A stretch of 64,000 bases of DNA from JAHEME01 sp034435035 (GTDB taxonomy: Bacteria; Chloroflexota; Anaerolineae; Aggregatilineales; UBA3940), in NCBI GenBank assembly GCA_034435035.1, contig DAOTXW010000025.1, positions 1 through 64,000 of the forward strand, read 5' to 3'. Both the position numbers and the translations under genes were made by a program. Position 1 is the first letter of the stretch. The number at the start of each line of letters is the position of its first letter. Below are positions 1 to 7,654 of this stretch, one piece after another. The notes below the pieces were generated by a model, which was not told the origin of the DNA, searched no databases, and was given only the letters and a program-made list of their open reading frames with translations.

Positions 1-972
1 AGCCGGCGCAGGGGCGGGCGCCGCCCGGCGCGTCCCGGCCGCTTCCGGCGCGGGGATCGGCAGCGTGGCGGCTGTCGCCTGGCCGCGCAGCGGCTCGACC
101 GGCGTGGGCGATGAGACCGCCGTGGGCAGCCGGTACTCCGGAACGATCTCGGGATGCGCCACGGCTTCGCGCAGGGCCGCCGCCATCTCGCCCGCCGACT
201 GGTAGCGCGTGTTGGGATCCTTGGCCAGCGCCCGCAGGATGACCGCCTCCAGCGCCGGCGAGATGGCCGGGTTCAGGATGCGCGGGTCCGGCAGCGGATC
301 GTTGATGTGCTTGATGATGATCGCCATCGGCGTCTCGGCGGAGTACGGCACCTGGCCGGTCGCCATCTGATACAGCACCACCCCCAGCGAGTAGATGTCC
401 GAGCGCTGGTCAATGGGCTGGCCCAGCCCCTGCTCCGGCGACAGGTAGGCCGGAGTTCCGACGATGCCGCTGCCCGTGAACTGGGCAGTGCCCTCCGCCA
501 GCTTGGCGATGCCGAAATCGGTCAGGTAGGCATCACCGCTGGCGTCCAGCATGATGTTGGACGGCTTGATGTCGCGGTGAATCACCCCGCGTTTGTGGGC
601 ATAGTCCAATCCTTCAGCCACCTGCGAGATGATGCGGCTGATCTCCTCCACCGCCAGCGGACCCTGCCGGATACGCTCGCTGAGCGTCCCCCCATCCAGA
701 TAGCGCATCACCAGGTACAGGATGCCATCGTCCTCCCCGTGATCGTACACGGGCAGGATACGGGCATGTTCCAGCCGGGCGATGACCTTCGCCTCCTGCT
801 GGAAGCGCCCGATGAAGGTGCGGTCGTGCGCGAAGTGGCGTGGCAGAATCTTGATCGCCACCGTTCGGTCCATGCTGGGCTGGTATGCGCGGTAGACTGT
901 GGCCATCCCGCCAACGCCCAGCTCCTCAATGATCTGGTAAGGGCCCAGCGTGCGTCCAATCAAATCGCTCAT
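1..972 (-). CDS. Serine/threonine protein kinase, Hanks type, 3' end beyond window
   Basis: Phosphorylates Ser/Thr residues in signalling. Reading the minus strand from the ATG at 972 gives MSDLIGRTLGPYQIIEELG, a Gly-rich ATP loop (GVGGMATVYRA), the VAIK lysine, the catalytic loop HRDIKPSN, the activation start DFGIAK, then GTPAYLSPEQ, so the kinase domain is complete and looks active. After about residue 290 the sequence becomes Pro/Ala rich (juxtamembrane-like linker) and runs off the window at codon 324 without a stop. No sensory domain is visible yet. A possible promoter lies upstream on the minus strand (TTCGCT, 16 nt, TATGAT at 1014-1009). Targets are unknown; the STAS gene at 1292 is divergent and could be functionally linked, but that is inference. 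Confidence 0.95.
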   Translation of the reverse strand, partial: MSDLIGRTLGPYQIIEELGVGGMATVYRAYQPSMDRTVAIKILPRHFAHDRTFIGRFQQEAKVIARLEHARILPVYDHGEDDGILYLVMRYLDGGTLSERIRQGPLAVEEISRIISQVAEGLDYAHKRGVIHRDIKPSNIMLDASGDAYLTDFGIAKLAEGTAQFTGSGIVGTPAYLSPEQGLGQPIDQRSDIYSLGVVLYQMATGQVPYSAETPMAIIIKHINDPLPDPRILNPAISPALEAVILRALAKDPNTRYQSAGEMAAALREAVAHPEIVPEYRLPTAVSSPTPVEPLRGQATAATLPIPAPEAAGTRRAAPAPAPA

Positions 973-1094
973 GCCTGTGCTCCGCGATGATCACTGTTCC
1001 GTGGTTTCATCATAGCACGCCGGGCAGGGCAGCGAAAGTACCGCCGGCGGGTCTTCCCGTGCTACAATGGCAACGGGCATCGAAAGGCACCCAT

Positions 1095-1205
1095 ATGAAC
1101 ATGACCCTCCTCATCCTGGGCGCGACCGGTCTGGCGGGCCCGCGCCTGCTGGCCGACATCGAGCGCATGGGGGTGGAGGTGGAAACGCGCCTGAGCGGGG
1201 CCTGA
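1095..1205 (+). CDS. Possible 36-residue protein with Rossmann-like start
   Basis: A short frame MNMTLLILGATGLAGPRLLA... ending after 36 residues. A TACAAT box lies at 1063-1068 and an AAAGG ribosome site about 8 nt before the ATG, so it may be translated. The GATGLAG pattern resembles the first dinucleotide-binding loop of NAD(P)-dependent epimerases, but the chain is far too short for a domain. It may be a relic of a lost oxidoreductase gene, a small protein, or chance. Confidence 0.3.
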   Translation: MNMTLLILGATGLAGPRLLADIERMGVEVETRLSGA

Positions 1206-1230
1206 TCAGCCCGGCGCGGCGATGATCACC

Positions 1231-1258
1231 TTGACAGCCCGGCGGCGGGTATTATACT
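1231..1258 (+). promoter_or_regulatory. Promoter of STAS gene
   Basis: TTGACA at 1231-1236, a 16-nt spacer, and TATACT at 1253-1258. This is a near-consensus housekeeping promoter about 34 nt before the STAS start. Confidence 0.75.
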
Positions 1259-1291
1259 GTAGCGCACTCACGACACAGAGAGGCCGCGGCC

Positions 1292-1654
1292 ATGAATGAA
1301 CCGACCACCCTTACCGTCGATACCCGGTCCAGCGGGATCAAGGTGATCCGCATCCACGGCGACCTGGACTCGATGGGTTCGCAGATGGTGGATGAACCCC
1401 TGACCACCGCGATCAGCGAGCGCGGCAGCAGCGTGCTGGTCGATCTCTCGGAGGTCGGCTTCATCTCCTCCGCCGGGATGGCGATGCTGCTGGTAAAAGG
1501 CAAGATGCTGCACCGGGGCGGCGGCAAGATGGCCCTGTCGGCAGCAACCGATCGCGTCCGTGAGGTACTGTCGCTGGCTGGCTTCAATGAGCTGTTCAAC
1601 CTGTATGGTACGCTGGACGATGCCCTCAAGGCTATGGAAGGCAACGCCGGCTGA
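1292..1654 (+). CDS. STAS-domain anti-sigma factor antagonist-like protein
   Basis: A 120-residue single STAS domain of the SpoIIAA/RsbV type. The family binds an anti-sigma or switch kinase and is inactivated when a serine after the second strand is phosphorylated. Visible marks are the strand VLVDLSEVGFISSAGMAML, in which ISSAG occupies the place of the phospho-acceptor DSSG motif, and the C-terminal helix region FNLYGTLDDALKAME. No RsbW-like kinase is adjacent; the Hanks-type kinase at 1-972 is divergent. The next gene follows after 18 nt and may be co-transcribed. Which sigma factor or process it controls cannot be told from the sequence. Confidence 0.88.
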   Translation: MNEPTTLTVDTRSSGIKVIRIHGDLDSMGSQMVDEPLTTAISERGSSVLVDLSEVGFISSAGMAMLLVKGKMLHRGGGKMALSAATDRVREVLSLAGFNELFNLYGTLDDALKAMEGNAG

Positions 1655-1672
1655 TCGCGGAGGGAAGGCCCT

Positions 1673-1969
1673 ATGGCGGCTGAGACGGTCGAACGGACGG
1701 TGGCCGGCGCACCGGGAGCCTGCTATGAAGCACTGTCCGCCGCCCTGCCGGAGCTGGGCTACACGATCTGGAAGACCCGCCCGATCGCGTATCTGGTGCA
1801 GGCTCGCGGCCAGGTGGGCGGGCATGAGGCGATGATCAACGCGGTGTGCAGCCTGTTCGCGCCCACCAAGATCACCGTCACCTGCGAGGGCGACGGCGCG
1901 GCGGAAGCGCTGCACGCCGCCGCTGAGGCCATCGCCGCCCGCGCCGCGGAGAAACTCGGCGAGGGTTGA
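1673..1969 (+). CDS. Hypothetical protein, 98 aa
   Basis: A small Ala-rich soluble protein that I do not recognise. It starts at an ATG preceded by GGAGGGAAGG and lies 18 nt after the STAS gene, so the two may form an operon. The chain alternates predicted strands (TVAGAPGACYEAL, ITVTCEG) and ends in an Ala/Glu helix. The strand-helix pattern could fit a small SRPBCC-like or ACT-like fold, but no motif settles it. Its stop codon lies within the -35 box of the serS promoter. Confidence 0.7.
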   Translation: MAAETVERTVAGAPGACYEALSAALPELGYTIWKTRPIAYLVQARGQVGGHEAMINAVCSLFAPTKITVTCEGDGAAEALHAAAEAIAARAAEKLGEG

Positions 1970-1995
1970 CACCGCCTCAGCGGGCATGGTAGACT
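1966..1995 (+). promoter_or_regulatory. Promoter of serS T-box transcript
   Basis: TTGACA at 1966-1971, an 18-nt spacer and TAGACT at 1990-1995. The start point would be near 2002, just before the T-box leader. Confidence 0.7.
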
Positions 1996-2002
1996 GTCGT
2001 CA

Positions 2003-2241
2003 ACTGAACACCGCCACAGACCCCGACCGGAGACGCGGCTCGCTCCCTGACCAGAGAGATGCCGGAGGGTGCAAGGCATCCGCGCGGCGAAGCCCGCCAG
2101 CACTCCGACCAGTCGCCTCAAGGAAATGGGAGGCCGGGTTCGCCCGTTAACGCGATCTGGAGGCGCACCAGCCGGTGCGCGAAGTCAGGTGGCACCACGA
2201 GTCCCCCCCTCGTCCTGAGCGATGCGGGGGGGCTTTGCTTT
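2003..2241 (+). ncRNA. T-box riboswitch (tRNA-Ser), serS leader
   Basis: Senses uncharged tRNA and controls transcription of serS. The T-box core AGGTGGCACCACG is at 2187-2199 and is followed at once by a GC-rich terminator. The tRNA-pairing bulge reads TGGC (2190-2193), which pairs with a GCCA 3' end; G73 is the discriminator of tRNA-Ser. Upstream, AGAGAGATGCC ... GGAGGGTGCAAGGCATC (about 2055-2081) matches the apical part of Stem I, including the GGNGNRA-like loop. The specifier is not certain: AGC at 2099-2101 followed by A, or TCC at 2104-2106; both are Ser codons. The leader ends 53 nt before serS. Confidence 0.88.
2202..2241 (+). terminator. T-box regulated intrinsic terminator
   Basis: Seven C (2203-2209) pair with seven G (2226-2232), followed by CTTTGCTTT. 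The 5' arm abuts the T-box core, as needed for a mutually exclusive antiterminator. Confidence 0.8.
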
Positions 2242-2293
2242 GAAGCCGGCGGCGGCGGCTCACAGCCACTCGCTGCCTTCCGAGGAGGACTCT

Positions 2294-3589
2294 ATGCTCG
2301 ACATCGCCCTCATCCGTGAACAGCCGGAGCGTGTGCGTCAGGCCATGCGCGATCTGAATGACCTCGATGCGCTGGCCCGCATCGATCTGATTCTGGAGCA
2401 GGACGCCCGCCGCCGCGAACTGCTGGCCGAAGTGGAGCAGATGCGCGCCGAGAAGAACGCCGCCAGCAAACAGATCGGCATCAGCCGCGACGCCACCGAG
2501 CGCCAGGTCAAAATCGACGAAATGAAGCGCCTCAACGCCCGGCTGGACAGGCGGGAAGCCGAGCTGAAGGAGATCGAGGCCACGCTCGATGAGCAGATGA
2601 CCTGGATCCCTAACCTGCCAGCAGATGGCGTCCCGGTCGGACGGGACGAGACGGAAAACGTCATCATCCGCCAGGAGGGCGAGCTGCCGGCGTTTAGCTT
2701 CGAGCCGCTGCCCCACTGGGAACTCGGCCCGGCGCTGGACATCATCGACTTCGAGCGCGGAGCGCGGCTGTCCGGATCCCGCTTCTACGTGCTCAAGGGC
2801 CACGGGGCGCGCCTGCAGCGGGCGCTCATCAGCTGGATGCTGGATGTGCACATCACCCGGCACGGCTACACCGAGCTGTACCCCCCATTTGTGGTGCGCA
2901 AAGAGATGCTGTTCGGCACCGGCAACCTTCCGAAGTTCGGCGAGAACCTGTACCATGACTGGGAAGAAGATCTGTGGCTGATCCCCACCGCCGAGGTGCC
3001 GGTAACCAACTTCCACCGCGAGGAGATCCTGGACGGCGAGGCGCTGCCGCTGTACTACGTCGCCTACACTCCGTGCTTCCGCCGCGAGAAGATGAGCGCA
3101 GGCCGCGATGTGCGCGGCATCAAGCGCGGCCACCAGTTCGACAAGGTCGAGATGGTCAAAGTCGTCGAGGGCGACCCGGAGGTGTCCGAACGCGAGCTGA
3201 ACGCGCTGGTCGAGAACGCCGCCGATATTGCCCGGCTGCTGGGGCTGCCCTTCCGCATCGTGCAGATGTGCACGGGCGATCTCTCGTTTGTGGCCGCCAA
3301 GAAGTATGATATCGAGGTGTGGGCCGCCGGCTCGCAGGAGTGGCTGGAAGTCTCGTCATGCTCCAACTTCCACGACTTCCAGGCGCGGCGGGCGGGCATC
3401 CGCTACCGGCCAGAGCCGGGCGCGAAGGTGCGCTACTGCCACACGCTGAACGGGTCGGGGCTGGCCCTGCCCCGGGTGCTGATCGCGCTCCTGGAGAACT
3501 ACCAGCAGGCGGATGGCTCCGTGGTGATCCCGGAGGTGCTGCGTCCCTACCTGGGCGGGCTGGATCGCCTGACGCTGCCGGGCCGTTGA
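2294..3589 (+). CDS. serS: Seryl-tRNA synthetase
   Basis: Charges tRNA-Ser with serine (class II synthetase, cytosolic). The start at 2294 (MLDIALIREQPERV) is set by GAGGAGG about 6 nt upstream and by homology; the frame is open further upstream but that part is T-box leader. Residues about 30-100 form the charged antiparallel coiled coil that grips the tRNA long arm. Motif 2 is seen in TPCFRREKMSAGRD...RGHQFDKVE and motif 3 in LNGSGLALPRVLIALLENYQ. The length of 431 residues is normal. Regulated by the T-box leader in front of it. Confidence 0.98.
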   Translation: MLDIALIREQPERVRQAMRDLNDLDALARIDLILEQDARRRELLAEVEQMRAEKNAASKQIGISRDATERQVKIDEMKRLNARLDRREAELKEIEATLDEQMTWIPNLPADGVPVGRDETENVIIRQEGELPAFSFEPLPHWELGPALDIIDFERGARLSGSRFYVLKGHGARLQRALISWMLDVHITRHGYTELYPPFVVRKEMLFGTGNLPKFGENLYHDWEEDLWLIPTAEVPVTNFHREEILDGEALPLYYVAYTPCFRREKMSAGRDVRGIKRGHQFDKVEMVKVVEGDPEVSERELNALVENAADIARLLGLPFRIVQMCTGDLSFVAAKKYDIEVWAAGSQEWLEVSSCSNFHDFQARRAGIRYRPEPGAKVRYCHTLNGSGLALPRVLIALLENYQQADGSVVIPEVLRPYLGGLDRLTLPGR

Positions 3590-3609
3590 TCACCGGAGAG
3601 GATAGGACT

Positions 3610-4197
3610 ATGGCAAGCCCCGATATCATCCGTTTTCTGGGTGAAGGAGACCGCGATCGCTTCTGCGATCTGATGCGCCGCTACAGCCACGATGTGATCT
3701 CCTCCTCGGCCAACTTCGTGGTCGGGGCGGAACTGGGCATCAAACTGCTGCAGATGCGCGGCGCCGCGATCCTGACCGATCCGGAATCCATCGAGAGCGC
3801 GATCCAGCCCTTCGAGCTGCTGCGCCATCTGGGGCTGGCGCTGCCACGCATCCTGCGCCGCTATGTGTGGGGCAGCGATCCGACCAACCCGCAGGCGACG
3901 GCCCTGCATGTCCAGCAGAACTGGGGGCCCTGCGATGCCGCCGCCTGGGACGCGTTCGTGACAGGTTATATCGCCCGCGCCAGCGACCAGGTCGGCCCGA
4001 TCGCCGGCCTGATCGCCGATCTGGAGGCATGGGCGGAATCCGGGCAGCTCACGCCGCCTGACCAGAGCGGGCCGATGCGCAGCACGCTCCAGCAGATCCG
4101 CCAGACGCTGGAAACCGTATACGGGCTGCTCACCCCCGCTGCCGCGGATCAGCGGGTAGCCCCCCTCACCCGGGATGCCGGCGCGGCCAGCAGCTAA
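3610..4197 (+). CDS. Hypothetical protein, 195 aa
   Basis: A soluble, mostly helical protein beginning MASPDIIRFLGEGDRDRFC, 20 nt downstream of serS with a GGAGAGGATAGG ribosome site, so likely co-transcribed with it. It has no signal peptide, no membrane segment and no catalytic motif I recognise. The middle (ESIESAIQPFELLRHLGLALPRILRRYVWGSD) looks like an amphipathic helical bundle and the C-terminus is Ala-rich. The function is unknown. Because the frame is open through the 3' part of serS, the ATG at 3610 is chosen from the ribosome site. Confidence 0.75.
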   Translation: MASPDIIRFLGEGDRDRFCDLMRRYSHDVISSSANFVVGAELGIKLLQMRGAAILTDPESIESAIQPFELLRHLGLALPRILRRYVWGSDPTNPQATALHVQQNWGPCDAAAWDAFVTGYIARASDQVGPIAGLIADLEAWAESGQLTPPDQSGPMRSTLQQIRQTLETVYGLLTPAAADQRVAPLTRDAGAASS

Positions 4198-4225
4198 GGA
4201 CGCAGAGCGCCCCGCGGGTTCCGGC

Positions 4226-4663
4226 TCAGCCTTCGGCCAGCGTCTTGAGGTTGTTCAGGCCGCGCTCCAGATTTTCCGCGTTTTTCTTCTCCAGCATCAT
4301 CCGATCGATGGCCTGGCCCAGGCTGCCGCCGGGCACATCATACTCAAAGACGCAGGTCACCCAGGCGCCGCTGCCCTCCTGCTGGAAGCTCCACGTATTC
4401 GTGCCGGTGATCGCTCCCTCAAAACGCGTCGAGGCCCACTCCCCCGGATAGACCTCCATCGAGGTCAGCGACACAGGGAAGTTGATCCCCAGCACCGAAT
4501 ACACCAGCCGCACCGCGCCGCCGGGATTGGGGAATACGCTGTCCGGCTCAGCCTGGGTCACACCGACCACCCACTCAGGGAGCCGATAACCATCGTACAG
4601 CACCGTCTCAATCTGCTCAACCGGGGCATTGATATAGATACTATGCTCAAGTCGCGTCGTCAC
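4226..4663 (-). CDS. SRPBCC-family (polyketide cyclase/START-like) protein
   Basis: A 145-residue ligand-binding protein of the SRPBCC superfamily. The N-terminal LEHSIYINAPVEQIETVLYDG is the typical first strand plus helix (I-NAP-E-V), followed by antiparallel strands and a long C-terminal helix (IDRMMLEKKNAENLERGLNNLKTLAE), which is the usual lid helix. I chose GTG at 4663 because GGAG lies 8 nt before it; an ATG at 4681 in the same frame lacks a good ribosome site. A TATAAT box sits at 4712-4707. It is transcribed convergently with the serS operon. The ligand is unknown. Confidence 0.82.
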   Translation of the reverse strand: MTTRLEHSIYINAPVEQIETVLYDGYRLPEWVVGVTQAEPDSVFPNPGGAVRLVYSVLGINFPVSLTSMEVYPGEWASTRFEGAITGTNTWSFQQEGSGAWVTCVFEYDVPGGSLGQAIDRMMLEKKNAENLERGLNNLKTLAEG

Positions 4664-4706
4664 AGACAGGTCTCCATTCATGAATCGCCGGGCTGACAGC
4701 CTGCAC

Positions 4707-4736
4707 ATTATAATGGGATTCGCCGCATTCGTGAAG
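4707..4736 (-). promoter_or_regulatory. Promoter of SRPBCC gene
   Basis: On the minus strand TATAAT (4712-4707) is preceded by a weak CTTCAC (4736-4731) with 18-nt spacing. Confidence 0.5.
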
Positions 4737-4841
4737 AGCCGCCCTCAAGAGCGGCGGCAGGGAGATCCATCAGCCCTGCGGGCGGCTGATCCGGAGTCCG
4801 TCCTGTGTCTGCCAGGACAGTCAGCGGCGGCCAGGGCGTGT

Positions 4842-4869
4842 TTGCCACCCTCTCCGCGTCCTGTATAAT
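4842..4869 (+). promoter_or_regulatory. Promoter of adenosyltransferase gene
   Basis: TTGCCA (4842-4847), 16 nt, TATAAT (4864-4869). The ATG follows 36 nt later. Confidence 0.75.
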
Positions 4870-4905
4870 CCGGGGCGAAGCAGCATCTAACTCACGGGGC
4901 GGGGA

Positions 4906-5469
4906 ATGGCCAGAGCAGAGAAGTTCTATACCACCACCGGCGACGACGGCACTACCGGCCTGCTGGGCGAAGGGCGAGTCAAAAAGCACCACCCCCGCCC
5001 GGAAGCCTTCGGCGCGGTGGACGAGGCCCAGGCGGCCCTCGGCTATGCCCGCGCCCACATGCGCGACCGCACTGCCGCCGAGCAGGTGCTCAAGGCTCAG
5101 CGCGATCTGTATCACGTGATGGCTGAGCTGGCCGCCACCCGCGAGGCCGCGCCGCAGTTCCGCGTCATCGACGCCCAGTCCGTGAAGTGGCTGGAGGAGC
5201 AGACCGACCACTACGGCGATCAGCTCGACCTGCCGCGCGAGTTCGTGATCAGCGGCGACAGCCTCTCCGGGGCAGCGCTCGACGTCGCCCGGACGATCAT
5301 CCGGCGAGCCGAGCGCCGCGTGGTGCGCCTGGCCGACGACGGCCAGATCGACAACCCGTACCTGGTGCGCTATCTGAACCGGTTATCCTCGCTGGCCTTC
5401 GTCCTGGCCCGCTACGAGGATGCGCTCAGCGGCCAGTCCTCCGTCACGCTGGCGAAGGCGGGGGCCTGA
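4906..5469 (+). CDS. PduO-type cob(I)alamin adenosyltransferase
   Basis: Transfers the adenosyl group of ATP to cob(I)alamin to make adenosylcobalamin. The N-terminal ATP motif YTTTGDDGTTGLLGEG is the family signature, with the following VDEAQAALGYARAH; near the C-terminus RRAERRVVRLADDG...YLNRLSSLAFVLAR carries the conserved Arg/Asn residues that bind ATP and the corrin pocket. It has 187 residues, normal for the family, and forms a trimer in known members. No other cobalamin gene is nearby, so it probably serves a B12 enzyme elsewhere (for example ribonucleotide reductase or methylmalonyl-CoA mutase). Confidence 0.94.
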   Translation: MARAEKFYTTTGDDGTTGLLGEGRVKKHHPRPEAFGAVDEAQAALGYARAHMRDRTAAEQVLKAQRDLYHVMAELAATREAAPQFRVIDAQSVKWLEEQTDHYGDQLDLPREFVISGDSLSGAALDVARTIIRRAERRVVRLADDGQIDNPYLVRYLNRLSSLAFVLARYEDALSGQSSVTLAKAGA

Positions 5470-5529
5470 TCGGGACCACCCGATTTCCCAGAGCGCATCA
5501 CAACGCCCCTTCGTCCTGGAGGCCCTTTC

Positions 5530-6888
5530 ATGCCCGCAGACCGCAGCCGGATTGACGCTTACCTGACCGAGCATCTTGACCACGCGCTGGGCGAGATCGC
5601 CGAGCTGGTGGCGCAGCCCAGCGTTTCCGCGCAGGGCCTCGGCATGGCGGAGTGCGCCGAAGTGGTGGCCCGCGTCCTGCAGCGGCATGGAGTGGACGCG
5701 CAGGTCTACGCCACCGCCGGCAACCCCGTGGTGGTGGGCCGCATCGAGGGGCGCTCGCCGCGCACCCTGCTGTGCTACAACCACTATGACGTGCAGCCCG
5801 CCGAGCCGTTCGATCTGTGGACCAGCCCCCCCTTCGAGGCGCAGGTGCGCGACGGTGCCATCTACGGGCGCGGCGTCCGCGATGACAAGGGCGAGCTGGT
5901 CGCCCGCCTGTTCGCGCTGGACGCCGTCCGGGCGGCTCACGGCGGCGAACTGCCGTGCGGCGTCCTGTTCTTCGTCGATGGCGAGGAGGAGATCGGCAGC
6001 CCGTCGCTGGTGAACTTCGTCGAAACGCACCTCGACCTGCTCCGCTGCGATGGCGCGATCTGGGAGGAGGGGTATATCGATCCCGATGGCGCGGCGGTGA
6101 ACATCCTGGGGTGCCGCGGCGTCATGGACGTGGAACTGAGCGTCCAGACGCTGGAACGCGATGCCCACTCCGGGCTGGCCCACCTGCTGCCTAACGCGGC
6201 CTGGCGGCTGGTGCGCGCCCTGGGCACGCTGAAGGACGCCGATGAGCACATCCTGATCCCCGGCTTCTACGACGACGTGCGCCCGCTCAGCGAGGCCGAC
6301 CGGGCACTGCTGGCCCAGGAGCCGCCCTGGGAGGAATCGCTGCGCGGCGCCCTGGGCCGCAGCGACTTCGTGCTGGGGCGGCAGGGCCTGGCCCGCAAGG
6401 AGGCCGTCTTTGCGCCCACCTGCAACATCCAGGGGATCACCGCCGGCTACCAGGGCGAGGGCGGCAAGACGGTCATCCCGGCCCGCGCCAGCGCCAAGCT
6501 CGACTTCAGGCTGGTGCCTGATCAGGACCCCGGCGACATCCTGAGCAAGCTGCGCGCCCATCTGGACGCAGGGGGCTTCGCCGACGTGGCGGTGCGCGTC
6601 TTCGGCGGCGCCATCTGGCCCGACCGCACCCCGCCGGACGATCCGCTGGTGGCGCTGACGGAACGCACCGGCCTCGAGGTCTACGGCGCGGCCCGCGTGC
6701 AGTTGATGACGGGCGGCAGCAGCCCCTCCTACGCCTTCTCCCGCCCGCTGGGCATCCCGACGGTCACTGCCGGCATCGGCTACTGGGATAACCGCGCCCA
6801 TTCGCCCGACGAACATGTGCGCCTGCCGGACTTCCTGAACGGGGCGCGGCACATCGCCCGCATCCTCGACGGGTTCGGCGACCTGTGA
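5530..6888 (+). CDS. M20/M25/M40 family metallopeptidase (dipeptidase)
   Basis: A cytosolic zinc dipeptidase or deacylase of the ArgE/DapE/CPG2 clan, 452 residues. Metal ligands appear in order: NHYDVQP (His), GRGVRDDKGE (bridging Asp), DGEEEIGS (catalytic Glu and ligand Glu) and HSPDEHV near the C-terminus. The central part (HSGLAH...) is the dimerisation or lid domain. A GGAGG site precedes the ATG. Its last codons overlap the next gene (GTGA). The substrate is not determinable; the YNHYDVQP / GRG-DDKG form is closest to the dipeptidase subgroup. Confidence 0.93.
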   Translation: MPADRSRIDAYLTEHLDHALGEIAELVAQPSVSAQGLGMAECAEVVARVLQRHGVDAQVYATAGNPVVVGRIEGRSPRTLLCYNHYDVQPAEPFDLWTSPPFEAQVRDGAIYGRGVRDDKGELVARLFALDAVRAAHGGELPCGVLFFVDGEEEIGSPSLVNFVETHLDLLRCDGAIWEEGYIDPDGAAVNILGCRGVMDVELSVQTLERDAHSGLAHLLPNAAWRLVRALGTLKDADEHILIPGFYDDVRPLSEADRALLAQEPPWEESLRGALGRSDFVLGRQGLARKEAVFAPTCNIQGITAGYQGEGGKTVIPARASAKLDFRLVPDQDPGDILSKLRAHLDAGGFADVAVRVFGGAIWPDRTPPDDPLVALTERTGLEVYGAARVQLMTGGSSPSYAFSRPLGIPTVTAGIGYWDNRAHSPDEHVRLPDFLNGARHIARILDGFGDL

Positions 6889-7628
6889 CCGGCACTCTGA
6901 TCAACCTGGCGACCGTCCTGCTGGGTTCGGCGCTGGGCCTCCTGATCGGCGACCGGCTGCCGGAGCGCGTCCGCGAGACGGTGATGCGCGGCCTGGGGCT
7001 GGTCACGCTGGTGATTGGCACCCAGATGGCCTTTGGCAGCGCCAACATCCTGATCGTGCTGGGCAGCATCGCCGCCGGCGGGATGCTGGGCGAATGGCTG
7101 GACATCGAGCGCGGGCTGGCCCGGCTGGGCGCATGGCTGGAGGGGCATGCCGCCGCCTGGACGCGCCGCCCCGGCCGCGCCGGCGCCGATGAGTCGGCCC
7201 GCTTCATCCGCGGCTTCGTCACCGCCAGCCTGGTGTTCTGCGTCGGCCCGATGACCATCCTCGGCTCGATCCAGGATGGGCTGACGGGCGACTACCGGCT
7301 GCTGGCGATCAAGGCCATGCTGGACGGCTTCGCGGCGCTGGCCTTCGCCTCCAGCCTGGGGATCGGCGTGGCCTTCGCCGGGCTGACGATCCTGGTCTAC
7401 CAGGGCGGGCTGAGCCTGCTGGCGGCCCAGGCCGACCGGCTGCTGACGGCCCCGATGGTCACGGAGATGACGGCGGCGGGCGGCGTGCTGCTGCTGGGGC
7501 TGGCGATCAGCGCCCTGCTGGAGATCAAGCCGATCCGCGTGGCGAACTACCTGCCCGCGCTGCTGCTGGCCCCGCTGATCGTCGCCATCCTGACCGCGCT
7601 GGGCCTGCCCATCGCGCCCGCATTCTGA
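6885..7628 (+). CDS. DUF554 family membrane protein
   Basis: A 247-residue integral membrane protein with about six or seven hydrophobic segments. It starts at GTG in a 4-nt overlap (GTGA) with the peptidase stop, implying coupled translation. The family marks are the N-terminal TLINLATVLLGSALGLLIGDRLPE, the FVTASLVFCVGPMTILGSIQDGL segment and the final pair of helices. The family (YdfK-like) has no proven function; a transport role is only a guess. Confidence 0.88.
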   Translation: MTGTLINLATVLLGSALGLLIGDRLPERVRETVMRGLGLVTLVIGTQMAFGSANILIVLGSIAAGGMLGEWLDIERGLARLGAWLEGHAAAWTRRPGRAGADESARFIRGFVTASLVFCVGPMTILGSIQDGLTGDYRLLAIKAMLDGFAALAFASSLGIGVAFAGLTILVYQGGLSLLAAQADRLLTAPMVTEMTAAGGVLLLGLAISALLEIKPIRVANYLPALLLAPLIVAILTALGLPIAPAF

Positions 7629-7654
7629 TTTTCCGCATCCCCTGAGGCTGCTTC

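Noticed and set aside
154..990. Long open frame on the plus strand opposite the kinase
   Set aside because: It is the complement of the minus-strand kinase, whose motifs (HRDIKPSN, DFG) are complete; the plus frame is Arg/His/Gln-rich shadow.
5383..6852. 489-codon open frame on the minus strand
   Set aside because: Antisense of the M20 peptidase; no domain, and its composition is typical of GC-rich shadow.
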